From Rhodospira trueperi (GTDB lineage Bacteria; Pseudomonadota; Alphaproteobacteria; Rhodospirillales; Rhodospirillaceae), in assembly GCF_900101965.1 (NCBI RefSeq), contig NZ_FNAP01000011.1, positions 1 to 64,000 on the forward strand: a DNA stretch of 64,000 nt, given 5' to 3'. Shown piece by piece: positions 51,648 through 59,626 of the stretch (its first letter is position 1; each line of letters begins with the position of its first letter). The translations under genes and the position numbers were made by a program. Below the pieces are notes generated by a model, which worked only from the letters and a program-made list of their open reading frames with translations, made no database searches and was not told where the DNA came from.

Positions 51648-53768
51648 ATGGTCAGGATCGGCGCCGCATCCGCTTCCGCGTTGCCGCCGCTGCGCGCGGA
51701 TCTGACCCTGCACCCGGGGCCGGCCGGCCTGGACGGCGCGCCCTCCTGGACCATCGGCGACCCGGCCCGCAACCGGTATGTGCGGATCGACTGGCCGGCC
51801 TTCGAGATGCTGACGCGCTGGGACCTGGGCAGCGCCCCCGCGGTGGCCGCCGCCGTGCGCGGCGAAACCACGCTGGACCTGACGCCCGACGACGTGACCG
51901 CCCTGGCCGATCTTCTGCGCGAGTGGCAGTTGACGCTGGAGACCGGCGCGGCGGCCAGCGGGCGGCTCGCGACCGCCGCGCGCGCCGCGCGGGAGTCGGC
52001 GTGGGCCTGGCTGGTGCATCGCTACCTGTTCTTCCGGGTGCCGCTGGTACGGCCGGACCGGTTTCTGTCCGCCACCCAGGGGGCCGTCGCGTGGCTGGGC
52101 TCGCCGGGCTTTTTGGCGCTGACGCTGGCCGTGCTGGCCCTTGGGCTGGTGTCCATCGTGCGCCAGTGGGACCTGTTCGTGGCCGACGTCCAGCGCATTC
52201 TGACACCGGACGGGGTGGCCGCCCTGCTGGTCGCCCTGGCCGGCGTCAAGACCATCCACGAACTCGGCCACGCCTATGTCGCCAAGCGCTTCGGCTGCCG
52301 GGTGCCGGTCATGGGCATCGCCTTCCTGGTCATGATCCCGATGCTCTACACCGACGTCAACGCCGCCTGGACCCTGCCCCGGCGGCGCCAGCGCCTGCTG
52401 ATCGGCGCCGCCGGCATGATCGCGGAACTGACGGTGGCCGCCTGGGCGACACTGGCCTGGACGCTGCTGCCGGAGGGGCCGGCGCGGCAGGGGGCGTTCG
52501 TGCTGGCCGCCGTCACCTGGGTGTCCTCGTTGGCCATCAACCTGTCGCCGTTCATGCGCTTTGACGGCTATTTCCTGCTCATGGACGCGCTGGAGACGCC
52601 CAACCTGCATGCGCGGTCCTTCGCCCTGGCCCGCTGGCGCCTGCGCGAGGCGCTGTTCGACCTGGGCGATCCGCCGCCGGAACCGCTGCCGGCCGCGCGG
52701 CGCCGGGGGCTGATCCTGTTCGCGGTCGCCACCTGGCTGTATCGCTTGATCGTGTTCGTCGGCCTCGCGGTGCTGGTCTACACCCTGGTCTTCAAGGCTG
52801 CCGGGGTGGTGCTGTTCCTGATCGAGATCGGCTGGTTCATCGCCCGCCCCGTCGCCCGTGAACTGCGGGTCTGGACGACCCTGCGCGGCCGCATCGTGCG
52901 ACGCCGGCGCGCCGCCTGGACGGCCGGCCTTGTCGGCCTTGGGCTGCTGGCCGGGCTGGTGCCCTGGACCACGCGCATCGACGCGCCGGCGGTGCTCAAG
53001 GGCGCCCAGACCGCCGACCTGCACGTCCCGTTTGCGGCCCGTCTGGCGCGCATCGACGCCCGCGAGGGCGATCCCGTGACCGCCGGCGCGGCGGTCTACA
53101 CCTTCACGGCGCCGGACATCGCCCTGTCCCTGGACCGGGTCGAAGCCCGCCGGACCCTTGCGGCGCGGGAGTTGGAGCGGGCCGCGCTCGACCCGGCCTT
53201 CCGCGCCCACGGCGGAGAAATCCGCGAGCGGCTGGCCCAGGCGGAGGCGGAGCGCCGGGCGTTGGTGACCGAGTCCGGGCGGCTGGCCCTGGTGGCGCCG
53301 TTCGACGGTGTGCTGCTCGATCCACGGCCGGACCTGCGCATCGGACAGTGGCTGTCGCCCCGGGAGCGGCTGGCGGTGGTGCGGTCGCACGGGCCGCCGG
53401 TCACCGACGCCTATGTGGACGAGGCGGACCTGGCCCGCATCCGCGAGGGCGCGGCGGTCGTCTTTGTCCCCGATGCCCCGGAATTCGCACGCCAGCCGGG
53501 GCATATCGTCGCCATCGGGCGGGCGCCCGTCAGCGTGCTGGCCGACGCGGCGCTGGCGTCGGTGCATGGCGGAGCCCTGGAGGTTCGGATGGGGACCGAG
53601 GGGCTGGTTCCGGAGCGCGCCCTGTACACGGTCCGCGTCGTCCTGGACGGCCCGCCGCCGACGCTGCAACTGATCGGGCGCGTGCGGATCGAGGGCGAGC
53701 CGCGCAGCCTGTTCGCGCGGCTGTGGCGCTCAATCCTGGTCGTGCTGGTGCGCGAATGGGGCACGTAA
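51648..53768 (+). CDS. PqqD-like / M50-peptidase-like / HlyD-like membrane protein
   Basis: The 706-residue protein has an N-terminal domain resembling PqqD (about 33-95), then a polytopic region with the zinc protease motif HELGH at 204-208 (TIHELGHAYVAKRFGC), and the second ligand region INLSPFMRFDGYFLLMDALE near 300, as in site-2-type M50 metalloproteases. Five or so further helices follow, then a periplasmic adaptor part (from about 430) with lipoyl-like pieces (ADLHVPFAARLARIDAREGD, GVLLDPRPDLRIGQWLSPRE). HELGH retains the catalytic Glu, so proteolysis is possible. The family may process or anchor the exported adhesin. It is the last gene of the cluster; no ABC ATPase follows. Confidence 0.82.
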   Translation: MVRIGAASASALPPLRADLTLHPGPAGLDGAPSWTIGDPARNRYVRIDWPAFEMLTRWDLGSAPAVAAAVRGETTLDLTPDDVTALADLLREWQLTLETGAAASGRLATAARAARESAWAWLVHRYLFFRVPLVRPDRFLSATQGAVAWLGSPGFLALTLAVLALGLVSIVRQWDLFVADVQRILTPDGVAALLVALAGVKTIHELGHAYVAKRFGCRVPVMGIAFLVMIPMLYTDVNAAWTLPRRRQRLLIGAAGMIAELTVAAWATLAWTLLPEGPARQGAFVLAAVTWVSSLAINLSPFMRFDGYFLLMDALETPNLHARSFALARWRLREALFDLGDPPPEPLPAARRRGLILFAVATWLYRLIVFVGLAVLVYTLVFKAAGVVLFLIEIGWFIARPVARELRVWTTLRGRIVRRRRAAWTAGLVGLGLLAGLVPWTTRIDAPAVLKGAQTADLHVPFAARLARIDAREGDPVTAGAAVYTFTAPDIALSLDRVEARRTLAARELERAALDPAFRAHGGEIRERLAQAEAERRALVTESGRLALVAPFDGVLLDPRPDLRIGQWLSPRERLAVVRSHGPPVTDAYVDEADLARIREGAAVVFVPDAPEFARQPGHIVAIGRAPVSVLADAALASVHGGALEVRMGTEGLVPERALYTVRVVLDGPPPTLQLIGRVRIEGEPRSLFARLWRSILVVLVREWGT

Positions 53769-53917
53769 AGCAAATCCCGAGCGATCCGGAACGGATCGCG
53801 ACGACGCTTTGCTTCAGTGTCGAAAGCAAAGAGCGCTTTGGGTGAGTCTGACGGTTTCCGTATTGGGTGCCACCGCTGGTGCCCACCCTGGGCGATGAAA
53901 CCGGTGGCACGTCTTCC

Positions 53918-53957
53918 GTAGGGCGGGGTCGCCCGGCAGAGCGGCGCAATCCGCCGG
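53918..53957. repeat. Diverged copy of the GGCGG...AATCCGCC intergenic repeat
   Basis: The cores gtagggcggggtcgc and gcaatccgccgg match the repeat at 17650-17745 in the same composition, with less perfect pairing. Confidence 0.45.
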
Positions 53958-54072
53958 GGTCGGGCCGGGCGATGCAGGCAGGCCGCGCGTTCCGACGCCT
54001 TCCCGGTGTACCCCCGGGAGGGACCCGACGCGGCAAGGCCAACGATCCAATGAAAAAAACTCGGCCCGCCTA

Positions 54073-54119
54073 GTGCAGCGACGCATTCAAAGGGTTACCC
54101 CTTGAATGCGTCGCTGCAC
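54073..54119. repeat. Perfect 18-bp inverted repeat, 11-nt spacer
   Basis: The left arm 54073-54090 (gtgcagcgacgcattcaa) is the exact reverse complement of the right arm 54102-54119. It could be a strong hairpin in RNA or a cruciform or protein site in DNA. No T run follows on either strand. Confidence 0.85.
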
Positions 54120-54131
54120 AAGACATTGTTT

Positions 54132-54196
54132 CTAGTGCACTTTCGATCCAGACAAAAGAATGCAGACTGCATTTTTTGTCTGGATCAGTGCACTAG
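54132..54196. repeat. 65-bp near-perfect palindrome
   Basis: Paired arms are ctagtgcact with agtgcactag (10 bp), gatccagacaaaa with ttttgtctggatc (13 bp), and aatgcag with ctgcatt around the centre at 54166. Only three bases (54142-54144) and one (54158) are unpaired. It starts with the same tagtgca as the first palindrome. Confidence 0.85.
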
Positions 54197-54299
54197 CGAT
54201 CACCGCCGGGCGGGCCGTATTATACCGGGCCGCGATAAGAATGGCACTTCCGGCCAGAGTCACTTCGGTGCGCCGACAAAGCTGAATCTTTGATTTTCT

Positions 54300-54490
54300 C
54301 GCCGCAGCGCCCCGTTGGGGCGCGCGGCTCCGCCGCCCCGGCCGCCCAAAAGGCGGCCATCCTTAAATCGGCGCCGCGAAGCGGCGCCGTGGGCGTCGGC
54401 CCCCATTTTGGTGAAGCTGGCATCGCGAAGCGATGCCAGAGGCGCGCCGACCGCCCTCCGAAAAGGTTGACCTTTTCGTCGGGCGGTATC
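54300..54490. repeat. Cluster of GC hairpins downstream of mlaA
   Basis: Successive inverted repeats include gcgccgc-gaa-gcggcgc near 54372, ctggcatcgc-gaa-gcgatgccag at 54416-54441 and aaaaggt-tgac-cttttcg near 54460. The GCGAAGC loops are exceptionally stable. It could be transcription terminators for mlaA or a structured RNA. Confidence 0.5.
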
Positions 54491-54515
54491 ACTGGATCGG
54501 GCGCGGGTCTGGGGA

Positions 54516-55418
54516 TCAGCTTCCGGGAACGTCCTCTTGGACCGCGTTGGAAATGGCGGGGGCCGTGGCGCCCGGATTGTCCTCCATGTTGGCCACGGCG
54601 GCACGACGCGACTGCACATACAGGCTGCGCACGGCCGCATAGAAGTCGATGGAGCTTTCGCGCAGGGACTCCAGGCTTTTGCCGCGCCCGCCGAGTTGGC
54701 TGGAGGCGTTGGCATAGGTGTGGATGTTGGCCATGCGCTCCCCGGTGGGGCCGGCCAGCCAGAACAGCGGATTGGTCACCATGTCCACGGCGCGGCCGAC
54801 GCCGTCACGTGGGTTGCCGGGACCGAACAGCGGGAACACCGTATACGGCCCGTCTCCGACCCCCCAGGCGCCCAGGGTCTGCCCGAAATCCTCCGTATGC
54901 GGCGACAGGCCCATACCGGCGGCGGTGTCGAAGAAGCCCAGACCGCCGGCCGTGGAGTTGATGGCGAAGCGCTGGGTGGTGACCCACGCCCGATCCACCT
55001 CGCCTTGCAGCACATCGTTCAGCAGGATCACCGGCGTCGACAGGTTGTGCAGGAAGTTGTCGACGTTTTCCTTCCGCTCGTCCGGCAGCACCCCGTACGG
55101 CGCGATGACCGGCTGCAACAGCGTATAGATCAGGGTGTTCAGGTCGAACACGAAGCGGTTCCAGTCCTCCATCGGATCGGGAACCAGGGCATCCTCAGCG
55201 CTGTCCGGGTTGTCGATGTCCGGCGCCGACTGGGCCAGGGAGGCAAGCTGAACGCCCGGCGACGCATCGGCCGACGTGCTGGCGGCGGCATCGACGGTCC
55301 CGTCGTCCGGCGTCGTGACGCACGCGGCGAGCATCAGGCTTGCCGCGCCGATGACCATGGTTCGTCCCAAAACCTTCGGAAGAGACCGATGGGTCCGCGC
55401 CGCCTTCGTCGTCGTCAT
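54516..55418 (-). CDS. mlaA: MlaA-family phospholipid-binding lipoprotein
   Basis: The 300-residue outer membrane lipoprotein is part of the Mla system that removes mislocalised phospholipids from the outer leaflet and passes them to MlaC. The signal ends in the lipobox MLAAC. The mature chain has VPDPMEDWNRFVFDLNTLIY, VLPDERKENVDNFLHNLSTP, LQGEVDRAWVTTQRFAINST and AGGLGFFDTA, and then PHTEDFGQTLGAWGVGDGPY, all characteristic of MlaA/VacJ. Length is normal. The ATG at 55418 follows ggagtgacgaga; an upstream in-frame ATG (55442) is possible. Mla partner genes are not adjacent. Divergent from the FadL-type gene. Confidence 0.92.
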   Translation of the reverse strand: MTTTKAARTHRSLPKVLGRTMVIGAASLMLAACVTTPDDGTVDAAASTSADASPGVQLASLAQSAPDIDNPDSAEDALVPDPMEDWNRFVFDLNTLIYTLLQPVIAPYGVLPDERKENVDNFLHNLSTPVILLNDVLQGEVDRAWVTTQRFAINSTAGGLGFFDTAAGMGLSPHTEDFGQTLGAWGVGDGPYTVFPLFGPGNPRDGVGRAVDMVTNPLFWLAGPTGERMANIHTYANASSQLGGRGKSLESLRESSIDFYAAVRSLYVQSRRAAVANMEDNPGATAPAISNAVQEDVPGS

Positions 55419-55972
55419 TCTCGTCACTCCGCCCATGTCCATGCCCGATCCCCCCGGCCGCTGCTGCGGATCATGAAAGACACGATCAGGGCCAGACCTG
55501 ATCCGTCGCGACCTCGTTACTGTACTCCGGCCACGTTTTCGAAGCGAGACCGTTTGCGCCCGAACACAACAGGTGATACCCGCCCGATGGCCACCACGCA
55601 ACAGGCCGGTCCCTTGACTCCCAAGTCTGCCCCCGATTTTCCGGGCAAGACGTGGCGATAGGGCAACAGTCCCTTAAAACTCGGCGCAAACCCATTGCGA
55701 GGCCGGCGCTTTCCGCCCTCCATTCCAGCCGACGCCGGCCCGCAGAAGCGCCGCCGGCCCCGGAGTCGCGCTGCCGTGGATCACCGGCGCTGATCCGATC
55801 CTTGTGCGCAAGCAGACAAAAACCGAAAAAAGCGGTTGCGGCGCGTCATGTTATCGCAACATTGTGGCTCGCCCATGCCGTGTCGGGTCGGATTGACAGT
55901 CGGTCTCCGTTCCGGGTTCGGTACGGAGCCACCACGATCAATCCAATCTAAGCGTCGCATGGGGGGATACCA
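55419..55972. other. 554-bp divergent intergenic region between mlaA and the FadL-type gene
   Basis: It must hold both promoters. No RNA gene or repeat was seen, and no supported short gene. Confidence 0.4.
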
Positions 55973-57247
55973 ATGTACGCACGAAGTCAGGGCCGGGGGC
56001 TGACCGGTCTGTTGGTGGGTGTCGCCGTGGGACTGTCCGCATCGCAGGCGGGCGCCTCCGGATTTCAGTTGAAGGAACAGAGCGCGGAGGGTCTCGGCAA
56101 CGCGTTCGCCGGATCCACGGCCAAGGCCTACGATCTCAGCACCGCCTTTTTCAATCCGGCCGGCCTGACCCGACTGACGGGCCATGAGGTCCACACCACG
56201 GGCGCCTATATCATACCGCAGGCGCATTTCTCGGGCAGCGCGACCACGGCACAAGGCACGGCGGTCGCCGGAAACCTGAGCGGTGACGCCGCCCAGGATA
56301 CGTTCCTGCCCGCGATGTACGGGCTGTACAGCCCGACCGACGACCTGCGCTTCGGGCTGGCCATCAACGTGCCGTTCGGCATGGCGACGGAATACGATAC
56401 CGGCTGGGTCGGACGATATCAGGCGCTGGAATCCAGTCTCCATTCCATGAGCTTCATGCCCAGCGTGGCCTACCGGGTCTGGGACGGGCTGTCCCTCAGC
56501 GCCGCCCCGGTGTTCCAGTACACCTCCGTCAAGCTGACCACCGGCATCAACAACCGCGGCCTGCTGCCCTTTGATGGCCGGCAGAAGCTGACGGCCGAGG
56601 ATCTCGGGTTCGGCTTCAACGTCGCCGCGATGTACGAGTTCAACGAGGGCAGCCGGGTTGGCGTCAACTATCGCTCCCGCGTCCATCACCACTTCGAGGG
56701 CGAGACCAAATACCAGAACGTTCATCCCGGGCTTGCGGCGCAGGCGGGATTCGTGAACAGCGATGCCTCCGCCGATCTGACCACCCCGGATGTGCTGAGC
56801 ATCGGCGCTTACCACGAGTTCACGCCGGAATGGGCCGTGGTGGCCGATGTCGCCTGGACCAACTGGTCGCTGTTCGATGAACTGCGGGTCGATGCCGAGA
56901 CCGGTGCCGACAGCCGGACCGTTGAGAACTGGCACGACACCGTGTTCGCCTCCATCGGCGGCATCTGGCGTCCGAACGAGAACTGGTCGTTCCGCGCCGG
57001 CTTCGCCTATGACATGTCCCCTATTCCCGACAAGCACCGCACCGCGCGGATTCCGGGCGCGGATCGCTACTGGCTGGCCAGCGGCGTTTCCTACGCCTTC
57101 GAGGACTGGTTCAAGGTCGACTTCGGCTACACCCACATCTTCGTCGAGGACGCCTCCGTCAACGAAACCACCGCGCAAGGCACCCTGGTTGGGACGTACG
57201 AGAACAGCATCGACGTCCTGTCCTTCGGGGCGAAGCTGAGGTTCTGA
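55973..57247 (+). CDS. OmpP1/FadL/TodX-type outer membrane transport protein
   Basis: The 424-residue beta-barrel protein is for uptake of hydrophobic compounds such as long-chain fatty acids. A signal peptide (GLTGLLVGVAVGLSASQAGA) is followed directly by the FadL N-terminal hallmark SGFQLKEQSAEGLGNAFAGS, TAFFNPAGLTRLTGHEV, and the later FGLAINVPFGMATEYDTGWV and VGVNYRSRVHHHFEG. The last residues end in the usual aromatic C-terminal strand (LSFGAKLRF), which is needed for insertion by the Bam complex. Its position opposite mlaA, another outer-membrane lipid protein, hints at related lipid functions. Confidence 0.92.
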   Translation: MYARSQGRGLTGLLVGVAVGLSASQAGASGFQLKEQSAEGLGNAFAGSTAKAYDLSTAFFNPAGLTRLTGHEVHTTGAYIIPQAHFSGSATTAQGTAVAGNLSGDAAQDTFLPAMYGLYSPTDDLRFGLAINVPFGMATEYDTGWVGRYQALESSLHSMSFMPSVAYRVWDGLSLSAAPVFQYTSVKLTTGINNRGLLPFDGRQKLTAEDLGFGFNVAAMYEFNEGSRVGVNYRSRVHHHFEGETKYQNVHPGLAAQAGFVNSDASADLTTPDVLSIGAYHEFTPEWAVVADVAWTNWSLFDELRVDAETGADSRTVENWHDTVFASIGGIWRPNENWSFRAGFAYDMSPIPDKHRTARIPGADRYWLASGVSYAFEDWFKVDFGYTHIFVEDASVNETTAQGTLVGTYENSIDVLSFGAKLRF

Positions 57248-57350
57248 GACCCCTCCCCCGTGGGGCCCCTTGCGGTTGGGGGCGCGGCCGGGCCATGGTA
57301 CCGATGCGCCCTGCCCCGTCCCTGTCCCCAACCGAAGGAGCCCCACGCCC

Positions 57351-57674
57351 GTGCACTGGCTGACCCTGATGACCGCCATCATCCTGGAGGTGATCGGCAC
57401 CACCTCCATGAAGCTGGCCGAGGGATTCACGCGGCTGGTACCGTCGGTGGCGGTCTTCGTGTTCTATTCCGCCAGTCTGGCGATGCTGACCCTGGCCCTG
57501 AAGAAATGGGACGTTTCGGTCGCCTACGCCATCTGGTCGGGCCTGGGCACCGCGCTGATCGTGATGGTCGGCGTGCTCTGGTTCGGCGAGGCCTTGACGT
57601 GGATGCGGGCGATCTCGATTGTGTTGATCCTCATCGGGGTGATCGGCCTCAACCTGAGCGGATCGCCGCACTGA
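57351..57674 (+). CDS. Small multidrug resistance (SMR) family transporter
   Basis: The 107-residue protein has four membrane helices: HWLTLMTAIILEVIGTTSMK, with the essential Glu in the first helix, LVPSVAVFVFYSASLAMLTL, VAYAIWSGLGTALIVMVGVL and ISIVLILIGVIGLNLSG. SMR proteins exchange protons for cationic drugs or guanidinium; the GTTSMKLAEGF and KKWDVSVAYAIWSGLGTA blocks fit the EmrE branch. The start is GTG 57351, 10 nt after gaaggag; a longer ATG frame from 57270 is unlikely. It lies 103 bp after the FadL-type gene and is followed by a small membrane gene. Confidence 0.9.
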   Translation: MHWLTLMTAIILEVIGTTSMKLAEGFTRLVPSVAVFVFYSASLAMLTLALKKWDVSVAYAIWSGLGTALIVMVGVLWFGEALTWMRAISIVLILIGVIGLNLSGSPH

Positions 57675-57725
57675 CCCGCCCTCTCCCGGTTCGTCCGGGT
57701 GGATGCGCTCGCACGGAACCGGGCC

Positions 57726-58004
57726 ATGCGCGAAGAGGATAAAGACGAGAGCGTCACCGGCAAGGGCGCCACGCGGAGCAAACACTGGCTGCGGCCGTCG
57801 CGCCTGACCGTCATCGCGGTTTTGTTCTTCGCTGGCATCGGGCTGATTCTGGCGGCCGTCTGGATGCTGGGCGACGTGATCGTGTTCGCCGGGCGCGGCA
57901 TGTCGATCCTGCTGCTGGGCATGGCCTTCATCATCGCCCTGAACGTCACCGCCATCGTGCTGATGTTGGTGTTGTTGCGCACGCTCAAGGGCCGGGATGA
58001 GTGA
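57726..58004 (+). CDS. Small hypothetical membrane protein
   Basis: The protein has 92 residues from ATG 57726; an alternative start is GTG 57699. The N-terminal 30 residues are charged (REEDKDESVTGKGATRSKHW), followed by two strong membrane helices, LTVIAVLFFAGIGLILAAVW and MSILLLGMAFIIALNVTAIV, and a basic tail (LRTLKGRDE). Positive charges on both ends suggest that both termini are cytoplasmic. No family is recognised. It ends 4 bp from the end of the convergent hldD gene. Confidence 0.6.
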   Translation: MREEDKDESVTGKGATRSKHWLRPSRLTVIAVLFFAGIGLILAAVWMLGDVIVFAGRGMSILLLGMAFIIALNVTAIVLMLVLLRTLKGRDE

Positions 58005-58007
58005 TCC

Positions 58008-58997
58008 TCACCGATACGGATCGGCCGCGTTTTCCAGAAACTCCGTCACGTACCGCGACACGCCTTCCTCCAACGGCGTGAACGGCCGGTCGTAGCCGGC
58101 GGCGCGCAGACGGCCCATCTCCGCCTGGGTGAAGTACTGGTATTTGTCGCGGATGGCCTCCGGCGTATCCCGCCAGGCGAAGGAGGGCTCGCGCCCGAGC
58201 GCCCGATAGACCTCCGATGCCAGATCCAGGAAGCTGCGCGCCTGCCCGGTGCCCAGGTTGAACAGGCCGCTGACCCGGGGGGTCTCCAGCAGCCACAGGA
58301 CCACGTCCACGACATCATCGATCCACACGAAATCGCGCGACTGGCCGCCGTCCGGCACGTCCGGCCGGTGCGAGCGGAACAGAGCAAAGGCCTCGCCGCT
58401 CTTGGCCACCGGATGAACCTGGGCGACCACGCTCATCTGCCCGGCCTTGTGGTATTCGTTGGGGCCGAACACGTTGAAGAACTTCAGGCCCACCCACTGC
58501 GGCGGCGCGTGCCGGCCGGCGTCAAGATCCTCACGCACCCGCCGGTCGAACAGGTGCTTCGACCAGCCATATGGATTGAGCGGGCGCAGTCGAGCCAGTG
58601 CGTCGGCCGAAAAGTCATCGTCGAAGCCGGCGGCGCCGTCCCCATAGGTGGCGGCCGAACTGGCGTAGATCAGACGCGACTGATTGCGCGCGCACCACGT
58701 CCACAAATCAACCGACAGGCGGAAGTTGTTCGCCATGATGCGATCAACGTCGGTTTCCGTCGTGGCCGAGATCGCCCCCATGTGGATGATCGCCTGCACC
58801 GCGCCCCGGTGCCGGTCCAGCCATGCTGGCAAATCCTCCGGCCGGATGACGTCATGCAGGGCGCGACCGGCAATGTTGCGCCACTTGGCGCCGTCACGCA
58901 GACGATCACACACCACCACGCGGCCAAGGCCGCGCGCCTCCAGGCCCGCCACGATATTCGATCCGATGAAGCCGGCCCCGCCGGTGACCACGTACAT
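58008..58997 (-). CDS. hldD: ADP-L-glycero-D-manno-heptose 6-epimerase
   Basis: The 329-residue NADP-dependent epimerase of the extended SDR class makes ADP-L-glycero-D-manno-heptose for lipopolysaccharide core. The start has MYVVTGGAGFIGSNIVAGLE (cofactor GxxGxxG); other features are IIHMGAISATTETDVDRIMA, the catalytic SSAATYGDG and YGWSKHLFDR (YxxxK near 139-143), VGLKFFNVFGPNEYHKAGQM and LFNLGTGQARSFLDLA. These are specific for HldD. ATG 58997 is used because the Rossmann motif begins two residues later. Single gene; no other heptose genes are adjacent. Confidence 0.93.
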   Translation of the reverse strand: MYVVTGGAGFIGSNIVAGLEARGLGRVVVCDRLRDGAKWRNIAGRALHDVIRPEDLPAWLDRHRGAVQAIIHMGAISATTETDVDRIMANNFRLSVDLWTWCARNQSRLIYASSAATYGDGAAGFDDDFSADALARLRPLNPYGWSKHLFDRRVREDLDAGRHAPPQWVGLKFFNVFGPNEYHKAGQMSVVAQVHPVAKSGEAFALFRSHRPDVPDGGQSRDFVWIDDVVDVVLWLLETPRVSGLFNLGTGQARSFLDLASEVYRALGREPSFAWRDTPEAIRDKYQYFTQAEMGRLRAAGYDRPFTPLEEGVSRYVTEFLENAADPYR

Positions 58998-59098
58998 GTC
59001 CTGAGAAGGCCCCTGCCGCCGCCCGGTTGTCAAGGGTCCGTCTTCCCCCCATATTGCCGACATCGCCCAACCAACCGCGTTACAAGGGAGACATCGTG

Positions 59099-59365
59099 AT
59101 GACCACCCAGGGCCCCAGGATTCTCGACGACATGAGCCGGCTGGCCGGCGGCGCCATGGGCGCGCTGGGCGGGCTGCGGGGCGAGATCGAGGAGATGGTG
59201 CGCCAGCGCGTCGAGCGGATGGCGCACGACCTTGATCTGGTCACCCGGGAGGATTTCGAGGCGGTGCGCGAAATGGCCGCCGAAGCGCGGGCCGAGAACG
59301 AGGCCTTGAGCGCCCGTCTCCACGCCCTGGAGGAGCGGCTTGGGACGGGCGGCACGGGCGCCTGA
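59099..59365 (+). CDS. ubiK: UbiK / BMFP-domain accessory factor for ubiquinone synthesis
   Basis: The 88-residue protein is nearly all helix, with a membrane-fusogenic (BMFP) type coiled coil: RLAGGAMGALGGLRGEIEEM, VRQRVERMAHDLDLVTREDF, and a C-terminal coiled coil ARAENEALSARLHALEERLG. UbiK-like proteins help the Ubi complex, and related BMFP proteins bind membranes. Glu/Arg-rich helices and length fit. ATG 59099 follows acaaggga; a GTG at 59096 is possible. It is divergent from hldD. Confidence 0.85.
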   Translation: MTTQGPRILDDMSRLAGGAMGALGGLRGEIEEMVRQRVERMAHDLDLVTREDFEAVREMAAEARAENEALSARLHALEERLGTGGTGA

Positions 59366-59626
59366 CCCGGCGCGCCGCCCCCGGCGTTCTGGTCCGTTCC
59401 AAGCCATCCCAAGGCGTTCACGCACGCCACGGAAGCCGGTTCGTCCGCTTGCGCTCCCGGAGCGCTCCAATGGCTATACAAACGCGTCGGCACGGATTAC
59501 GCTTCCGTGCCGTGGTCGTCCTGGGTGTTCATCCGGCCGGGACGCCCCCTTCTCCGGGCCGGAGGGACGGAGCGGGGACCGGGCGCCGGACGGGTGAGCC
59601 GGCGGCGGAGCGTGGAGCACAGGGCG

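Larger units (their letters stand above)
53769..54515. other. Gene-free 750-bp region of repeats and hairpins between the export cluster and mlaA
   Basis: No supported reading frame. It holds the ccgcc-type repeat at 53918, two unusual palindromes (54073-54119 and 54132-54196) and a cluster of five or so GC hairpins (about 54300-54490), some with the very stable GCGAAGC loop. Convergent genes end on both sides. Confidence 0.7.

Noticed and set aside
50157-53669. 1170-codon open frame on the minus strand over the export cluster
   Set aside because: Arg/Gly/Pro/His-rich translation without domains, antisense to adaptor genes with clear families.
55781-57430. 549-codon open frame antisense to the FadL-type gene
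   Set aside because: Covers a complete OmpP1/FadL gene and has no recognisable domains.
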